Notes under the pieces: model-generated
Told to the model about the DNA's origin: nothing
What the model saw: the letters and a program-made list of their open reading frames with translations, nothing else
The model's database searches: none
In this document: positions 36,608 through 45,403 of the stretch, piece after piece
Numbering within the stretch: position 1 is the stretch's first letter
How the letters are laid out: each line of letters opens with the position of its first letter
Position numbers and translations under genes: made by a program
Assembly (NCBI RefSeq): GCF_007004135.1
Contig: NZ_VJMG01000059.1
Span: 39,848-103,847, forward strand
Source: Affinirhizobium straminoryzae
GTDB lineage: Bacteria; Pseudomonadota; Alphaproteobacteria; Rhizobiales; Rhizobiaceae
Length of the DNA stretch: 64,000 nucleotides
Reading direction: 5' to 3'

Positions 36608-37018
36608 ATGGATGCATCATCGAAGCCCACCTGCCGGCTGGTGAAGCCGGGCGCGACCTATGCCGGCAAGCAGGGGCTCAACTATTTTGAAGGCATTGCA
36701 GCCGAGACGGTGGGGGCTAAGGGCATCTGCATGCACATTCTCACCATGCCGCCCGGCGCGCGGGCCAAGGCGCATCTGCACGAGAACCACGAAACGGCGA
36801 TCTACATGCTCTCCGGCCGGGTCGACACCTGGTATGGCGAGCGGCTGGAGCACCATGTGGTGGTGAGCGCCGGCGAGCTTTTCTACATTCCGGCCGGCGT
36901 GCCGCACCTTCCCGCCAATTCCTTCGACGAGCCGGCGACAGCGATCATTGCCCGCACCGACCCCAACGAACAGGAAAGCGTCGTGCTTTTGCCGGAACTG
37001 GATGCGCTGGCGGGCTGA
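36608..37018 (+). CDS. Single-domain cupin protein
   Basis: A 136-residue cupin. Motif 1 is HLHENHETAIYMLSGRVD with two metal-binding histidines and a glutamate, and motif 2 is AGELFYIPAGVPHLPAN. It is a metal-binding beta-barrel of unknown reaction. GGAGG lies nine bases before the ATG. Divergence from the importer operon and closeness to dihydropyrimidinase suggest a role in pyrimidine or ureide metabolism (for example as isomerase or binding protein), but this is inference. Confidence 0.8.
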   Translation: MDASSKPTCRLVKPGATYAGKQGLNYFEGIAAETVGAKGICMHILTMPPGARAKAHLHENHETAIYMLSGRVDTWYGERLEHHVVVSAGELFYIPAGVPHLPANSFDEPATAIIARTDPNEQESVVLLPELDALAG

Positions 37019-37177
37019 GGATTTTTGGGCTTTGAGGGCCGCGGGGGCGTGGTGCCGTATCGGGGAGGTTTGCGGGTGGGGCGTAACCCGGCGGCACGAC
37101 ACCGCCGGATCCCAGGCCGGGATTCGCCGCAGGAGCGAAAGCCCCAGGATCGGCTTTACGGCGCGTGCACCAACCCC

Positions 37178-37222
37178 ATCTCCCGCCATCAGCGGAAGAT
37201 GCCCGATCGGGCAGAGGGGGAT
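37178..37222 (+). repeat. Dispersed intergenic hairpin repeat, family A (degenerate)
   Basis: ATCTCCCGCCATCAGCGGAAGAT followed by GCCCGATCGGGCAGAGGGGGAT. It lies in the 236-base gap between the convergent cupin and dihydropyrimidinase genes, which otherwise holds nothing recognised. Confidence 0.65.
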
Positions 37223-37254
37223 CTGTAACGCGCGCACCGCCGTCATCGAACCGC

Positions 37255-38709
37255 TCACACGCCCGAAGCCGGAATGCCCGTGCGTTCCACCTTGCGCGGC
37301 GCCGTCAGTTCCTTCCAGGTGGACAGCGCCTTGGAGACGGCCGGATAAGGCTCGCGGGCGACGAACTGGCCATGGCCCTCGCGGGTCTTGATGGCGCCAT
37401 CCTCGATGGCGACCACGCCGCGGGTCAGCGTATAGCGCGGCAGGCCCTTGACGGTCTTGCCCTCGAAGACGTTGTAATCGATGGCGGACTGCTGGCTTTT
37501 CGCGGTGATCGTCTTTTCCTTGGCCGGATCCCAGACGACGAGATCGGCATCGGCGCCGACCAGGATTGCGCCCTTTCTCGGATAGACATTGAGGATTTTC
37601 GCGATGTTGGTGGAGGTGACCGCGACGAACTCGTTCATGGTGATGCGGCCGGTCGCCACGCCATAGGTCCACAGCATCGGCATGCGGTCTTCCAGACCGC
37701 CGGTGCCGTTCGGGATCTTTCGGAAATCGCCGATGCCGTAGCGCTTCTGGTCGGTGGTGAAGGCGCAGTGATCGGTCGCCACCACCTGCAGGGAGCCCGC
37801 GGCAAGGCCGGCCCACAGCGAATCCTGATGCTGCTTGTTGCGGAAGGGCGGGGACATGACGCGGCGCGCCGCATGGTCCCAGTCCGGATGGGCATATTCG
37901 GTTTCGTCCAGCGTCAGGTGCTGGATCAGCGGCTCGCCATAGACGCGCATGCCGTTCTGGCGCGCGCGGCGGATCGCTTCATGCGCCTGCTCGCAGGAGG
38001 TGTGGACGACGTAAAGCGGCGCGCCCGCCATGTCGGCGATGATGATGGCGCGGTTGGTCGCTTCGCCTTCCACGGTCGCGGGCCTCGAATAGGCATGGGC
38101 TTCGGGGCCATTATTGCCCTCATCCATCAACTTGGCTTGCATGGCGGCCACCACGTCGCCGTTTTCGGCATGGACGAGCGGCAGCGCGCCAAGCTCCGCG
38201 CAGCGCGAAAAGGAGGCGAACATCTCGTCATCGTTCACCATCAGCGCGCCCTTGTAGGCCATGAAGTGCTTGAAGGTGTTGATGCCCTTTTCCTGCACCA
38301 CGGTCTTCATGTCGTTGAACACCTGCTCGCCCCACCAGGTGACGGACATGTGGAAGGAATAATCGCAATTGGCCCGCGTCGCCTTGTTGTCCCAGCGCTT
38401 CAGCGCATCGAGCAGTGACTGGCCAGGATCGGGCAGACAGAAATCCACCACCATCGTCGTGCCGCCGGCCAGCGCCGCCCGCGTGCCGCTTTCGAAATCA
38501 TCGGCGGAATAGGTGCCCATGAACGGCATTTCCAGATGCACATGCGGATCGATCCCGCCCGGCATGACGTAACAGCCCGTGGCATCGAGAACCGTATCGC
38601 CCGCAAGGTTCGGGCCGATCTCGATGATCTTCCCGCCATCGACCTTGACGTCGGCCTTGTAGGTGAGATCGGCGGTGACGATGGTGCCGTTCTTGATGAC
38701 TGTGGTCAT
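37255..38709 (-). CDS. hydA: Dihydropyrimidinase (D-hydantoinase)
   Basis: A 484-residue cyclic amidohydrolase, the usual length. Zinc ligands are visible in DPHVHLEMPF and in later histidines (LVHAENGD, VVHTSC); the carboxylated lysine is in KHFMAYKGALMV. It opens 5,6-dihydrouracil and dihydrothymine to N-carbamoyl-beta-amino acids, the second step of reductive pyrimidine catabolism. Neighbours are an importer and, ~0.9 kb upstream, the amidohydrolase for the next step. GGGAGAG precedes the ATG. Confidence 0.93.
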   Translation of the reverse strand: MTTVIKNGTIVTADLTYKADVKVDGGKIIEIGPNLAGDTVLDATGCYVMPGGIDPHVHLEMPFMGTYSADDFESGTRAALAGGTTMVVDFCLPDPGQSLLDALKRWDNKATRANCDYSFHMSVTWWGEQVFNDMKTVVQEKGINTFKHFMAYKGALMVNDDEMFASFSRCAELGALPLVHAENGDVVAAMQAKLMDEGNNGPEAHAYSRPATVEGEATNRAIIIADMAGAPLYVVHTSCEQAHEAIRRARQNGMRVYGEPLIQHLTLDETEYAHPDWDHAARRVMSPPFRNKQHQDSLWAGLAAGSLQVVATDHCAFTTDQKRYGIGDFRKIPNGTGGLEDRMPMLWTYGVATGRITMNEFVAVTSTNIAKILNVYPRKGAILVGADADLVVWDPAKEKTITAKSQQSAIDYNVFEGKTVKGLPRYTLTRGVVAIEDGAIKTREGHGQFVAREPYPAVSKALSTWKELTAPRKVERTGIPASGV

Positions 38710-38756
38710 GATGTGTGTCTCTCCCGGGAATAATCGTGGCTTGTCATGGGGCGTTC

Positions 38757-38802
38757 CCCCTCATCCGCCCTCCGGCCCCCTTCTCCCCGAGGGGAGAAGG
38801 GA
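38757..38802 (+). repeat. Dispersed hairpin repeat, family B
   Basis: CCCCTCATCCGCCCTCCGG then CCCCTTCTCCCCGAGGGGAGAAGGG, a hairpin. It is the first of four copies between dihydropyrimidinase and the amidohydrolase gene. Confidence 0.8.
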
Positions 38803-38940
38803 TCTTTGGCACGGCATGCGCTCCCTTTCTCACGGTATGCGTCGTTGTAACGTGCCTGAGCGATGGGAAAGGGTCTGGGGGCGCAAGGTCAGCAACCAGC
38901 GGGGTTAAGCGTGGTCTCTGACGGGACGGCGTGCGCTCTC

Positions 38941-38986
38941 CCTTCTCCCCTCGGGGAAAAGGTGCCCGAAGGGCGGATGAGGGGGG
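38941..38986 (-). repeat. Dispersed hairpin repeat, family B (inverted), left of the DUF559 gene
   Basis: CCTTCTCCCCTCGGGGAAAAGG then GTGCCCGAAGGGCGGATGAG and a G run. The GATGAG-G end faces the DUF559 gene and is 17 bases from its stop codon. Confidence 0.8.
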
Positions 38987-39003
38987 CGTACAGGCGAGTC
39001 GTA

Positions 39004-39420
39004 TCATTTCGCCCTCCGATCTGCCGGCGAAAAACGGATGGTGTTGCAGCCTTCCGTCAGCCGCCCGTCCAGAACCGCCAGAATGGTTTCCAGCACGGCC
39101 AGACGCTCTCGCAGCACCTCATGGTTCCAGAAGCGGATGACGGAATAACCCTGGCTGTTCAGCCAGCGGGTCCGAACGATATCATGCAGGCTCTCTGCAT
39201 GCTGGCTGCCGTCCAGTTCAACGACCAGGCCTTTTTCCCGGCAGAGGAAATCCACAACATAGGGGCCGAGGGGGATCTGGCGGGCAAATTTGTAGCCGCT
39301 CAGCCGGCGCGCGCGCAGGTCGCTCCAGAGGTAATGTTCCTCTTCGGTTTCCAGCTGCCGAAGATGTCGGGCATGTTTGGTCTTGCCGGGGCGGCGCTTC
39401 GTGACACTTTGCTTGGCCAT
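39004..39420 (-). CDS. DUF559 (VSR-like) endonuclease-domain protein
   Basis: A 138-residue protein of the DUF559 family, related to very-short-patch-repair endonucleases. Signature pieces are ETEEEHYLWSDLRARRLSGYKFARQIPLGPYVVDFLCREKGLVVELDGSQH, with the PD-(D/E)xK-like D...E-x-D residues, and VIRFWNHEVL. The start ATG 39420 gives the typical length with a basic N-terminus. The gene is bracketed by inverted copies of repeat family B, nine bases before the start and 17 bases after the stop. Function is unknown; nuclease activity is assumed from fold. Confidence 0.85.
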   Translation of the reverse strand: MAKQSVTKRRPGKTKHARHLRQLETEEEHYLWSDLRARRLSGYKFARQIPLGPYVVDFLCREKGLVVELDGSQHAESLHDIVRTRWLNSQGYSVIRFWNHEVLRERLAVLETILAVLDGRLTEGCNTIRFSPADRRAK

Positions 39421-39427
39421 CCGGGCC

Positions 39428-39478
39428 GCCCCCTCATCCGACCCTTCGGGCCACCTTCTCCCCGTGGGGGAGAAGGGA
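39428..39478 (+). repeat. Dispersed hairpin repeat, family B, right of the DUF559 gene
   Basis: GCCCCCTCATCCGACCCTTC, then the CCTTCTCCCCGTGGGGGAGAAGG hairpin in two parts. Its CCCTCATCCG end faces the DUF559 start, mirror-image to the copy at 38941-38986. Confidence 0.8.
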
Positions 39479-39564
39479 TGTCTGCCGCTGCCGTTTTCAT
39501 CCGGCCTGATTGTTCTGCGGGTGGAACGCTCAACGTGTGTTGATGCCGGTGCAACAGGCTCCCT

Positions 39565-39612
39565 CCCTTCGCCCCACCGGGGAGAAGGTGCCCGAAGGGC
39601 GGATGAGGGGGC
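39565..39612 (-). repeat. Dispersed hairpin repeat, family B (inverted)
   Basis: CCCTTCGCCCCACCGGGGAG then AAGGTGCCCGAAGGGCGGAT and a G run. It ends 17 bases before the stop of the amidohydrolase gene read on the minus strand. Confidence 0.8.
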
Positions 39613-39629
39613 CAGATGCATCAACACAC

Positions 39630-40883
39630 TCACCCCACGATCTCCGCCGTTTCCACCACCGCATGGAACAGCACGTCGCAGCCGGCGGCGGCCCATTCCT
39701 TGGAAATCTCCTCGGCCTCGTTGTGGGAAAGCCCGCCGACGCAGGGGCAGAAGATCATGGTGGAGGGGGCCACCCGGGCGGCCCAGCAGGCATCGTGGCC
39801 GGCGCCGGAAATGATGTCCATATGGCTGTAGCCGAGCTTTTCGGCAGCACCGCGCACTCGCTCCACGAGCACAGGATCGAAGGTCACGGGGTCGAAATGG
39901 CCGACGGCCTCCACCGAGCAGCCGACGCCGAGGGGTGCGCAGATGTTGGCCGCTTCCGCCTCGATCTTCGCCCGCATGCGATCAAGCTTTTCCTGGGAGG
40001 GCGTGCGCAGGTCGACGGTGAACACCACCTTGCCCGGCAGCACATTGCGGGAATTGGGCGAGAAGAACACCTGGCCGACGCCGGCAACGGCGCCCGGCTG
40101 TTCCTCCATGGCAACCCCCTGCACCATCTCGATGATGCGCGACAGGGCAAGCCCGGCATTCACCCGCATGGCCATCGGCGTGGAGCCGGTATGGGCCTCC
40201 TTGCCGGTGAGGGTGAATTCCAGCCACCAGAGGCCCTGGCAGTGGGTGACGACGCCGATCTGCTTCTGCTCGGCTTCGAGGATCGGGCCCTGCTCGATGT
40301 GATACTCGAAATAGGCGTGCATCTTGCGCGCGCCCACCTCTTCCTCGCCCAGCCAGCCGATGCGCTTCAGCTCCTCGCCATAGGTCTTGCCCTCGGGATC
40401 CTTGCGGCCATAGGCATAATCGAGGGAGTGCATGCCGGCGAACACGCCGGAGGCCAGCATGGCGGGGGCAAAGCGCGCACCTTCCTCGTTGGCCCAGTTG
40501 GTCACGACGATCGGGTGCTTCGTCTTGATGCCGAGGTCGTTCATCGTGCGGATGACCTCAAGCCCGGCCAGCACGCCAAGCACGCCGTCATACTTGCCGC
40601 CGGTCGGCTGGGTATCGAGATGGCTGCCCACATAGACGGGCAGCGCATCCGGATCGGTGCCGGGGCGGGTGGCGAACATAGTACCCATCTTGTCGACGCC
40701 CATGGTCAGGCCCGCCGCCTTGCACCACGTTTGGAACAGATGGCGGCCCTCGCCATCGGCATCCGTCAGCGTCTGGCGGTTGTTGCCGCCGGCAATGCCG
40801 GGGCCGACCTTCGCCATGTCCATCAGGGTTTCCCACAGCCTGTCGCCGTTCACGCGCAGGTTTTCGCCTGGTGCCGCCACCAT
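39630..40883 (-). CDS. M20-family Zn-dependent amidohydrolase, likely N-carbamoyl-beta-alanine amidohydrolase
   Basis: A 417-residue metallo-amidohydrolase of the beta-ureidopropionase/allantoate amidohydrolase/L-carbamoylase group. It has GSHLDTQPTGGKYDGVLGVLAGLEV with metal His/Asp residues, TNWANEEGARFAPAM with the catalytic glutamates, EYHIEQGPILE, and the final HVDI-like AGHDACWAARVAPSTMIFCPC. It should release ammonia and CO2 from N-carbamoyl-beta-alanine, the third step of pyrimidine breakdown, given the neighbouring dihydropyrimidinase. GAAGGA lies upstream of ATG 40883. It is divergent from rutR. Confidence 0.9.
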   Translation of the reverse strand: MVAAPGENLRVNGDRLWETLMDMAKVGPGIAGGNNRQTLTDADGEGRHLFQTWCKAAGLTMGVDKMGTMFATRPGTDPDALPVYVGSHLDTQPTGGKYDGVLGVLAGLEVIRTMNDLGIKTKHPIVVTNWANEEGARFAPAMLASGVFAGMHSLDYAYGRKDPEGKTYGEELKRIGWLGEEEVGARKMHAYFEYHIEQGPILEAEQKQIGVVTHCQGLWWLEFTLTGKEAHTGSTPMAMRVNAGLALSRIIEMVQGVAMEEQPGAVAGVGQVFFSPNSRNVLPGKVVFTVDLRTPSQEKLDRMRAKIEAEAANICAPLGVGCSVEAVGHFDPVTFDPVLVERVRGAAEKLGYSHMDIISGAGHDACWAARVAPSTMIFCPCVGGLSHNEAEEISKEWAAAGCDVLFHAVVETAEIVG

Positions 40884-41013
40884 ACGTTCATTCCTTCATC
40901 TGTTTCAGCCGGGTGTGCTGATGTCCGGCTGCTGTTCCCTTGGGTCTTCGCGCCATCTTCTTCTGGCTTCGGGCCGCCCTGGGCTTGCCTTCGCTGGATG
41001 GGTCATCGATAAA

Positions 41014-41029
41014 TTGACCGATTGGTAAA
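41014..41029. promoter_or_regulatory. RutR-like operator
   Basis: TTGACCG-AT-TGGTAAA matches 12 of 14 defined positions of the RutR consensus TTGACCA-NN-TGGTCAA. It lies between the divergent amidohydrolase and rutR genes, where RutR would control both. Confidence 0.75.
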
Positions 41030-41174
41030 AGCTTACAATTTCCACGGTGGCACTCAAGCGCAAAATCGTGGAAGCGATGAAAAAATGAACAAGTTTCCGG
41101 CAGGCATTCTGCCGGGGTAAATTTTGTGCACGTGCGTTCCGTGCTAGGACACCGACAAGGAGACATGACGGCAG

Positions 41175-41807
41175 ATGATTCCCAGAGCGGCGAAGACGCA
41201 GCGGCGCACCCGCATTCAGGAAGAGAAGGAGGAAAAAATCCTCGAGGCGGCGCTCGACGTGTTTTCCGCCTATGGCTTCCGCGGTGCGACCATCGACCAG
41301 ATCGCCGATGCCGCCGGCATGTCAAAGCCCAACCTGCTCTATTATTTCCGCACCAAGGAGGCGATCCATCGCGCGCTTTTGGACCGCATGCTGTTTACCT
41401 GGCTGGAGCCGCTGCGCGCCTTCGATCCGCAGGGCAATCCCGAAAGCGAAATCCGCTCCTACATTCGTCGCAAGCTTGAAATGTCACGGGATTTTCCGCG
41501 TGAAAGCCGGCTGTTCGCCAACGAGATCCTGCAGGGCGCGCCGCATATCGAGGATGAGTTGAAGGGCCCGCTAAAGGCGCTGGTGGATGAAAAGGCACAA
41601 GTGATTCGCGCCTGGGCAAAAGCGGGGAAGATTGCGCCTTGCGACCCCTATCACCTGATCTTCTCCATCTGGGCGACCACCCAGCATTATGCGGATTTCG
41701 ATGTGCAGGTGCAGGCGGTTCTGGGTGATAAGGCGGGCGGCGGTCGGTTTGAAGATGCGGCCCGCTTCTTGGAGGATCTGTTCATGCACGGGTTGGCGAT
41801 TAAATAA
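41175..41807 (+). CDS. rutR: TetR-family pyrimidine regulator RutR
   Basis: A 210-residue TetR regulator. The N-terminal helix-turn-helix (ILEAALDVFSAYGFRGATIDQIADAAGMSKPNLLYYFRTKEAIHRALL) and the ligand domain (IRSYIRRKLEMSRDFPRESRLFANEILQGAPHIEDELKGPLKALVDEKAQVI, then DPYHLIFSIWATTQHYADF) align closely with E. coli RutR, which releases DNA on binding uracil or thymine. It is expected to repress the pyrimidine genes here and at preT. A RutR-like box lies ~150 bases upstream. Confidence 0.93.
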   Translation: MIPRAAKTQRRTRIQEEKEEKILEAALDVFSAYGFRGATIDQIADAAGMSKPNLLYYFRTKEAIHRALLDRMLFTWLEPLRAFDPQGNPESEIRSYIRRKLEMSRDFPRESRLFANEILQGAPHIEDELKGPLKALVDEKAQVIRAWAKAGKIAPCDPYHLIFSIWATTQHYADFDVQVQAVLGDKAGGGRFEDAARFLEDLFMHGLAIK

Positions 41808-41908
41808 AGGTTGCGGCGGGCAGATGGCTGGGCGATGCCTGCGTGTTTGGTGAGCGCACGTATGGTTTCAGTCCGACGCCAGAGCCATGCGTGAAAAAGG
41901 GGGCGTAT

Positions 41909-42322
41909 GTGTATCCCACTCTGAGAGTCATTATTCTTTTCACCCTATGCCCTGCCATTCCCGGTTTCAGCTTTGGCGCTTATCTCTGGCTTGGGATATT
42001 TTCAGAACATGCTCGGCGGTTTTATCTGCTGGAGGTAATCCAAGCCTTCTTTGCAGCCACGTTTTTAGCGACTTTGGGCGCAATGGCTTTTTATGGTATT
42101 CCTGCTTTTATTCTGTCGGTGATCTATGTTTGTTTAAAGCCGCGCAAACGGCTGAAGGATATTGCGCTGATCTCGATAGCAGGTGGATTGACCGCGTTGA
42201 TGTGGCGGCATTTCGTGCCAATTCCTTCCCATCCAGCCGTTGGCTTTGCCTGTGGTTTTATCAGCTCATTCCTGATGTCGTTTCTTGCCCTGCCTGCTCA
42301 GGAGCAGGCTTCCAGTGCGTAG
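41909..42322 (+). CDS. Hypothetical membrane protein
   Basis: About 137 residues with four hydrophobic segments (for example VIILFTLCPAIPGFSFGAYLWLGIF, YLLEVIQAFFAATFLATLGAMAF and IPAFILSVIYVCL). No family is recognised. Codon use is more AT-rich than the neighbours, suggesting a recent arrival. The GTG at 41909 was chosen because AAAGGGGG lies six bases upstream; longer starts at 41891 or 41843 are possible. Confidence 0.55.
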   Translation: MYPTLRVIILFTLCPAIPGFSFGAYLWLGIFSEHARRFYLLEVIQAFFAATFLATLGAMAFYGIPAFILSVIYVCLKPRKRLKDIALISIAGGLTALMWRHFVPIPSHPAVGFACGFISSFLMSFLALPAQEQASSA

Positions 42323-42360
42323 GACACTTGGTATTGCACGCCAATTCGTGGCGCTGTCTT

Positions 42361-43386
42361 TTAAAACGGCGCCAGCCGGACCATCAGGTAGCCGAAACCG
42401 GAGATGAACAGCCAGCCGAATGCCCCCAGCAGCAGCGGGCGCAAACCTTGGGCGGCAAGTTGCTTCATGTGTGTTTGCAGGCCCATGGCGGCAAGCCCGC
42501 AAGAGAGCAGGAAGGTGGCGAGCAGATTGCCATGCTGCACCACGGCTTGCGGAATGTGAACCGCGCTATTCAGTGCCACGACCGCCAGAAAGCCGAGCAC
42601 GAAAAGGGGGAAGGGAGTCGATTCTTGGTTTTGCGCGCCGCTTTTCGGGCTGCGAAACAGGGTTGCCGCCAGTGTCATGACAAGCGGGGCGAGCAGCACG
42701 ATGCGGGCGAGCTTGGCAATGGTGCCGAACTGGCCCGCTATCTCGCCGCTCTGGAACGTTGCCGCGACCACCTGTGCCACTTCATGGATTGTTGCGCCGG
42801 ACCAGACCCCGTAGGCCATGGGGCTCAAGTGCAATGGCAGCATCAACAGCGGATAGGCCAGCATGGAGAGTGTGCCGAAAATGGTGACGCAGGCCACCGC
42901 ATAGGCTACGTCTTCCTCTCTCCCCCGTATGGCGGCATTGGCGGCAATGACGGCGGATGCTCCGCAGACAGAGGTTCCCGCCGCGATCAGGCCGGTGAGG
43001 TGGCGATCCACGCCCAGGGCTCTGCCCATCAGGGTTACGGCGATGAAGCTTGCGGCAAGCGTGACGGTGACCGTCAGCAGGCCGGGAAGGCCCAGAGACA
43101 GCAGTTGTGGCAGGGTGATCTGCAAGCCCAGCAGCACGATGCCGATCCGCAGCAGCCGCTTGAGCGAAAAGGTGATGCCGCTGTGAAACTGCACGGATGG
43201 GCGGCGAATATTGCCGATCACCATGCCCATGACGATAGAAAGAATGAGTGGCGACAGCGTTTGAATGCCGGTTGCTTCACGAAAGAGCATGGCCGTCGCC
43301 GCAATGCCGCCGGTCAGCAGCAGGCCCGCAAAGGCTGGGAAGGCGGCGGGTCTCCTGTGATCCACATACTCCGCGCGGCTGACCAT
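42361..43386 (-). CDS. YeiH-family putative sulfate exporter
   Basis: A ~341-residue polytopic membrane protein of the UPF0324/YeiH family. Characteristic stretches are LSPLILSIVMGMVIGN, LLRIGIVLLGLQITLPQL, GTSVCGASAVIAANAAIRGREEDVAYAVACVTIFGT and VWSGATIHEVAQVVAA. Relatives export sulfate or sulfite-derived ions, but evidence is limited. The ATG at 43386 has GAGG six bases upstream; 43398 is an alternative. It is divergent from a LysR gene, the same arrangement as E. coli yeiH-yeiE. Confidence 0.87.
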   Translation of the reverse strand: MVSRAEYVDHRRPAAFPAFAGLLLTGGIAATAMLFREATGIQTLSPLILSIVMGMVIGNIRRPSVQFHSGITFSLKRLLRIGIVLLGLQITLPQLLSLGLPGLLTVTVTLAASFIAVTLMGRALGVDRHLTGLIAAGTSVCGASAVIAANAAIRGREEDVAYAVACVTIFGTLSMLAYPLLMLPLHLSPMAYGVWSGATIHEVAQVVAATFQSGEIAGQFGTIAKLARIVLLAPLVMTLAATLFRSPKSGAQNQESTPFPLFVLGFLAVVALNSAVHIPQAVVQHGNLLATFLLSCGLAAMGLQTHMKQLAAQGLRPLLLGAFGWLFISGFGYLMVRLAPF

Positions 43387-43495
43387 GGCGTGCCTCATTG
43401 GGTTGACGTTTCGCTGCTTGGCTTATCGCGCGCCGAGAATGATCGTTCCAACAAATTGATCTTGTTATTATGATCGTCTTGATCGATGGTTGGTC

Positions 43496-44395
43496 ATGAC
43501 CTTCGAGCAGTTGCGCATCTTTCTCGTGGTGGCAGAGCAGCAGCACATGACACGCGCTGCCGAGCATCTGCATCTGACCCAATCCTCCGTCAGCGCCGCC
43601 ATTGCGGCGCTGGAGGAACGGCATGCGGTGAAGCTGTTCAACCGGGTGGGTCGGGGTATCGAGTTGACGGAGGCTGGCCGCCTGTTTCTGCCCGAAGCGC
43701 GCGCCGTGCTGGAACGGGCCGCAGATGCGACGCGGCTTCTGAAGGATCTCTCAGGCGCTCCGGCCGGGCATCTGCTGCTGCATGCCAGCCAGACGGTGGC
43801 AAGCTACTGGCTGCCCTCGCGGCTGATGCGCTACCGCGAGCGCTACCCGCAGGTGGCGCTGTCGATGAGTGTCGGTAACACGCGGGCGGCAACCGACGCG
43901 GTTCTTGCCGGCCAGGCAGATCTTGCCGTCGTCGAGGGGCGTGTCGATCAGCCGGCGCTCTCGGTCACGCGGGTGGGGGAAGACCGGCTTGTGCTGGTGG
44001 TGGGCCGGCGGCACCGCTGGACGAAGGGGCAGGGGCTTTCTCCTGCCGATCTCCTGCAGACCGCCTGGATCCATCGCGAACAGGGATCCGGCACGCGGGC
44101 CGCGCTGGAGGAGGAACTTCGCCGTCTGGGCATTGCGCCGGCTGCCCTCGATGTGGCGCTGGAACTGCCCTCGAACGAGGCGGTGATCGCCGCCGTGGAA
44201 GCCGGCACCAGTGCTGCCGTGCTCTCCTTCCGCGCGGTGGAGGCGCATCTGGCACAAGGGCGGTTGCGGATGCCGGACTTTCCGATGCCGACACGCCCCT
44301 TCTTTCTGCTGCTTCACCGCGAGCGGCACGTGACGCGCGCCATGCGGGCGATGATCGAGATCCTGGGGGAGGCGGCGGAGCCCGAGCAGCGGTGA
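43496..44395 (+). CDS. LysR-family regulator (YeiE/CysB-like) of the divergent exporter
   Basis: A 299-residue LysR regulator. The winged helix is MTFEQLRIFLVVAEQQHMTRAAEHLHLTQSSVSAAIAALEE. The effector domain contains SVGNTRAATDAVLAGQADLAVVEG, typical of the CbbR/YeiE branch. It lies 109 bases from the divergent YeiH-type gene, which it probably controls. It is convergent with the diguanylate cyclase gene. Confidence 0.87.
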   Translation: MTFEQLRIFLVVAEQQHMTRAAEHLHLTQSSVSAAIAALEERHAVKLFNRVGRGIELTEAGRLFLPEARAVLERAADATRLLKDLSGAPAGHLLLHASQTVASYWLPSRLMRYRERYPQVALSMSVGNTRAATDAVLAGQADLAVVEGRVDQPALSVTRVGEDRLVLVVGRRHRWTKGQGLSPADLLQTAWIHREQGSGTRAALEEELRRLGIAPAALDVALELPSNEAVIAAVEAGTSAAVLSFRAVEAHLAQGRLRMPDFPMPTRPFFLLLHRERHVTRAMRAMIEILGEAAEPEQR

Positions 44396-44422
44396 TGGCG
44401 GGCAGTGGCGGCCTGTTTTGCG

Positions 44423-45403
44423 TCAGGGCGCGAGATCCAGCGCGAAAGCCGCCTTGCCGCCGGCCTTGACGCTGTAGAGCGCCCGGTCGGCGCGCAGGAA
44501 AATCGCTTCCGGCGTGCTGTCCGGCCGGATCGCTGCGACGCCGATGGAGGCGCTGACCGCCAGCCCGTGGCGTGCCAGAGACACCTGATCATCGAGCAAG
44601 TCGGCAACGCGCCGCGTCAGCGCGGTCAGATCCTCCGGCGTCTGCCAGGCATGCAGGATCGCGAATTCATCGCCGCCGAGGCGTGCCCGTGTCAGTGCGT
44701 CGGGCGTGGCCTCGGCAAGACGGTCCGCGGTCAGGCGCAGGAAGGCGTCGCCGGCCTGATGCCCCAGCCGGTCATTGACCGCCTTGAACCCGTCGAGATC
44801 GATCAGCAGCAGGGCATGCGGCTCGGGCAAGGGGTGCTGGCAGAGATTCCGAAACAGTTCCTCGAACTTGGCGCGGGAGGTCAGCCCCGTCAGGCTGTCG
44901 ATCTCGGTCATGCGACGGATTTGCTCGAACATCACCTTCTCGGCAGTGATGTCCTGCTTCATGCCGAACAACCGCACCGAATGGCCGTTTATCCGGTCGA
45001 CGATTGCGGTGATGCGGATCCAGCGCAGATTGCCCTTGGCGGTGGTGATGCGCGCGTCGAGGGTAAAGCCTTCGCCGCTCTCGAGCGCGCGGTCGCGCAC
45101 GGCCTTCAGGTCCAGCCGCGATTCCGGGGCATAGAGCGAGACAATATAATCCCGGCTGATCTTCGATTGCGGTTCGATCTCGAACAACTCGAACACGGTA
45201 TCCGTCCAGCGCAGCGTCTCATCCGGCAGGCTGCACTCCCAGATGCCGACCCGGGCCGCCTTGAACGACCGGTCGATCAGCATGTCCAGCTCTCCAAAAT
45301 CCTCCGACGGCGCCGAATTGCGCAGGATTGGCCGTGATCCGTCCCGAACCTGCCGGTGCGTTTCCAGCCAGGATCGCAGGATATTCGGCATCGACTCCAC
45401 CAT
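44423..45403 (-). CDS. PAS-GGDEF diguanylate cyclase
   Basis: A 326-residue cytoplasmic enzyme. A PAS domain (AARVGIWECSLPDETLRWTDTVFELFEI to LFGMKQDITAEK, residues ~48-160) precedes a GGDEF domain with DSLTGLTSRAKFEELF, LLLIDLDGFKAVNDRLGHQAGD and the intact active site ARLGGDEFAIL. No RxxD product-inhibition site precedes it. It would make cyclic di-GMP in response to a PAS ligand. It appears to be a single-gene unit. Confidence 0.9.
   Translation of the reverse strand: MVESMPNILRSWLETHRQVRDGSRPILRNSAPSEDFGELDMLIDRSFKAARVGIWECSLPDETLRWTDTVFELFEIEPQSKISRDYIVSLYAPESRLDLKAVRDRALESGEGFTLDARITTAKGNLRWIRITAIVDRINGHSVRLFGMKQDITAEKVMFEQIRRMTEIDSLTGLTSRAKFEELFRNLCQHPLPEPHALLLIDLDGFKAVNDRLGHQAGDAFLRLTADRLAEATPDALTRARLGGDEFAILHAWQTPEDLTALTRRVADLLDDQVSLARHGLAVSASIGVAAIRPDSTPEAIFLRADRALYSVKAGGKAAFALDLAP

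Noticed and set aside
39421..39696. An N-terminal extension of the DUF559 protein by ~90 codons
   Set aside because: It translates two copies of repeat family B and overlaps the end of the amidohydrolase gene; the normal family length starts at 39420.
41887..43473. A 528-codon plus-strand frame across the membrane protein and YeiH-type genes
   Set aside because: Both underlying genes have clear membrane-protein sequence in other frames; this one is low-complexity His/Gln/Asp-rich.
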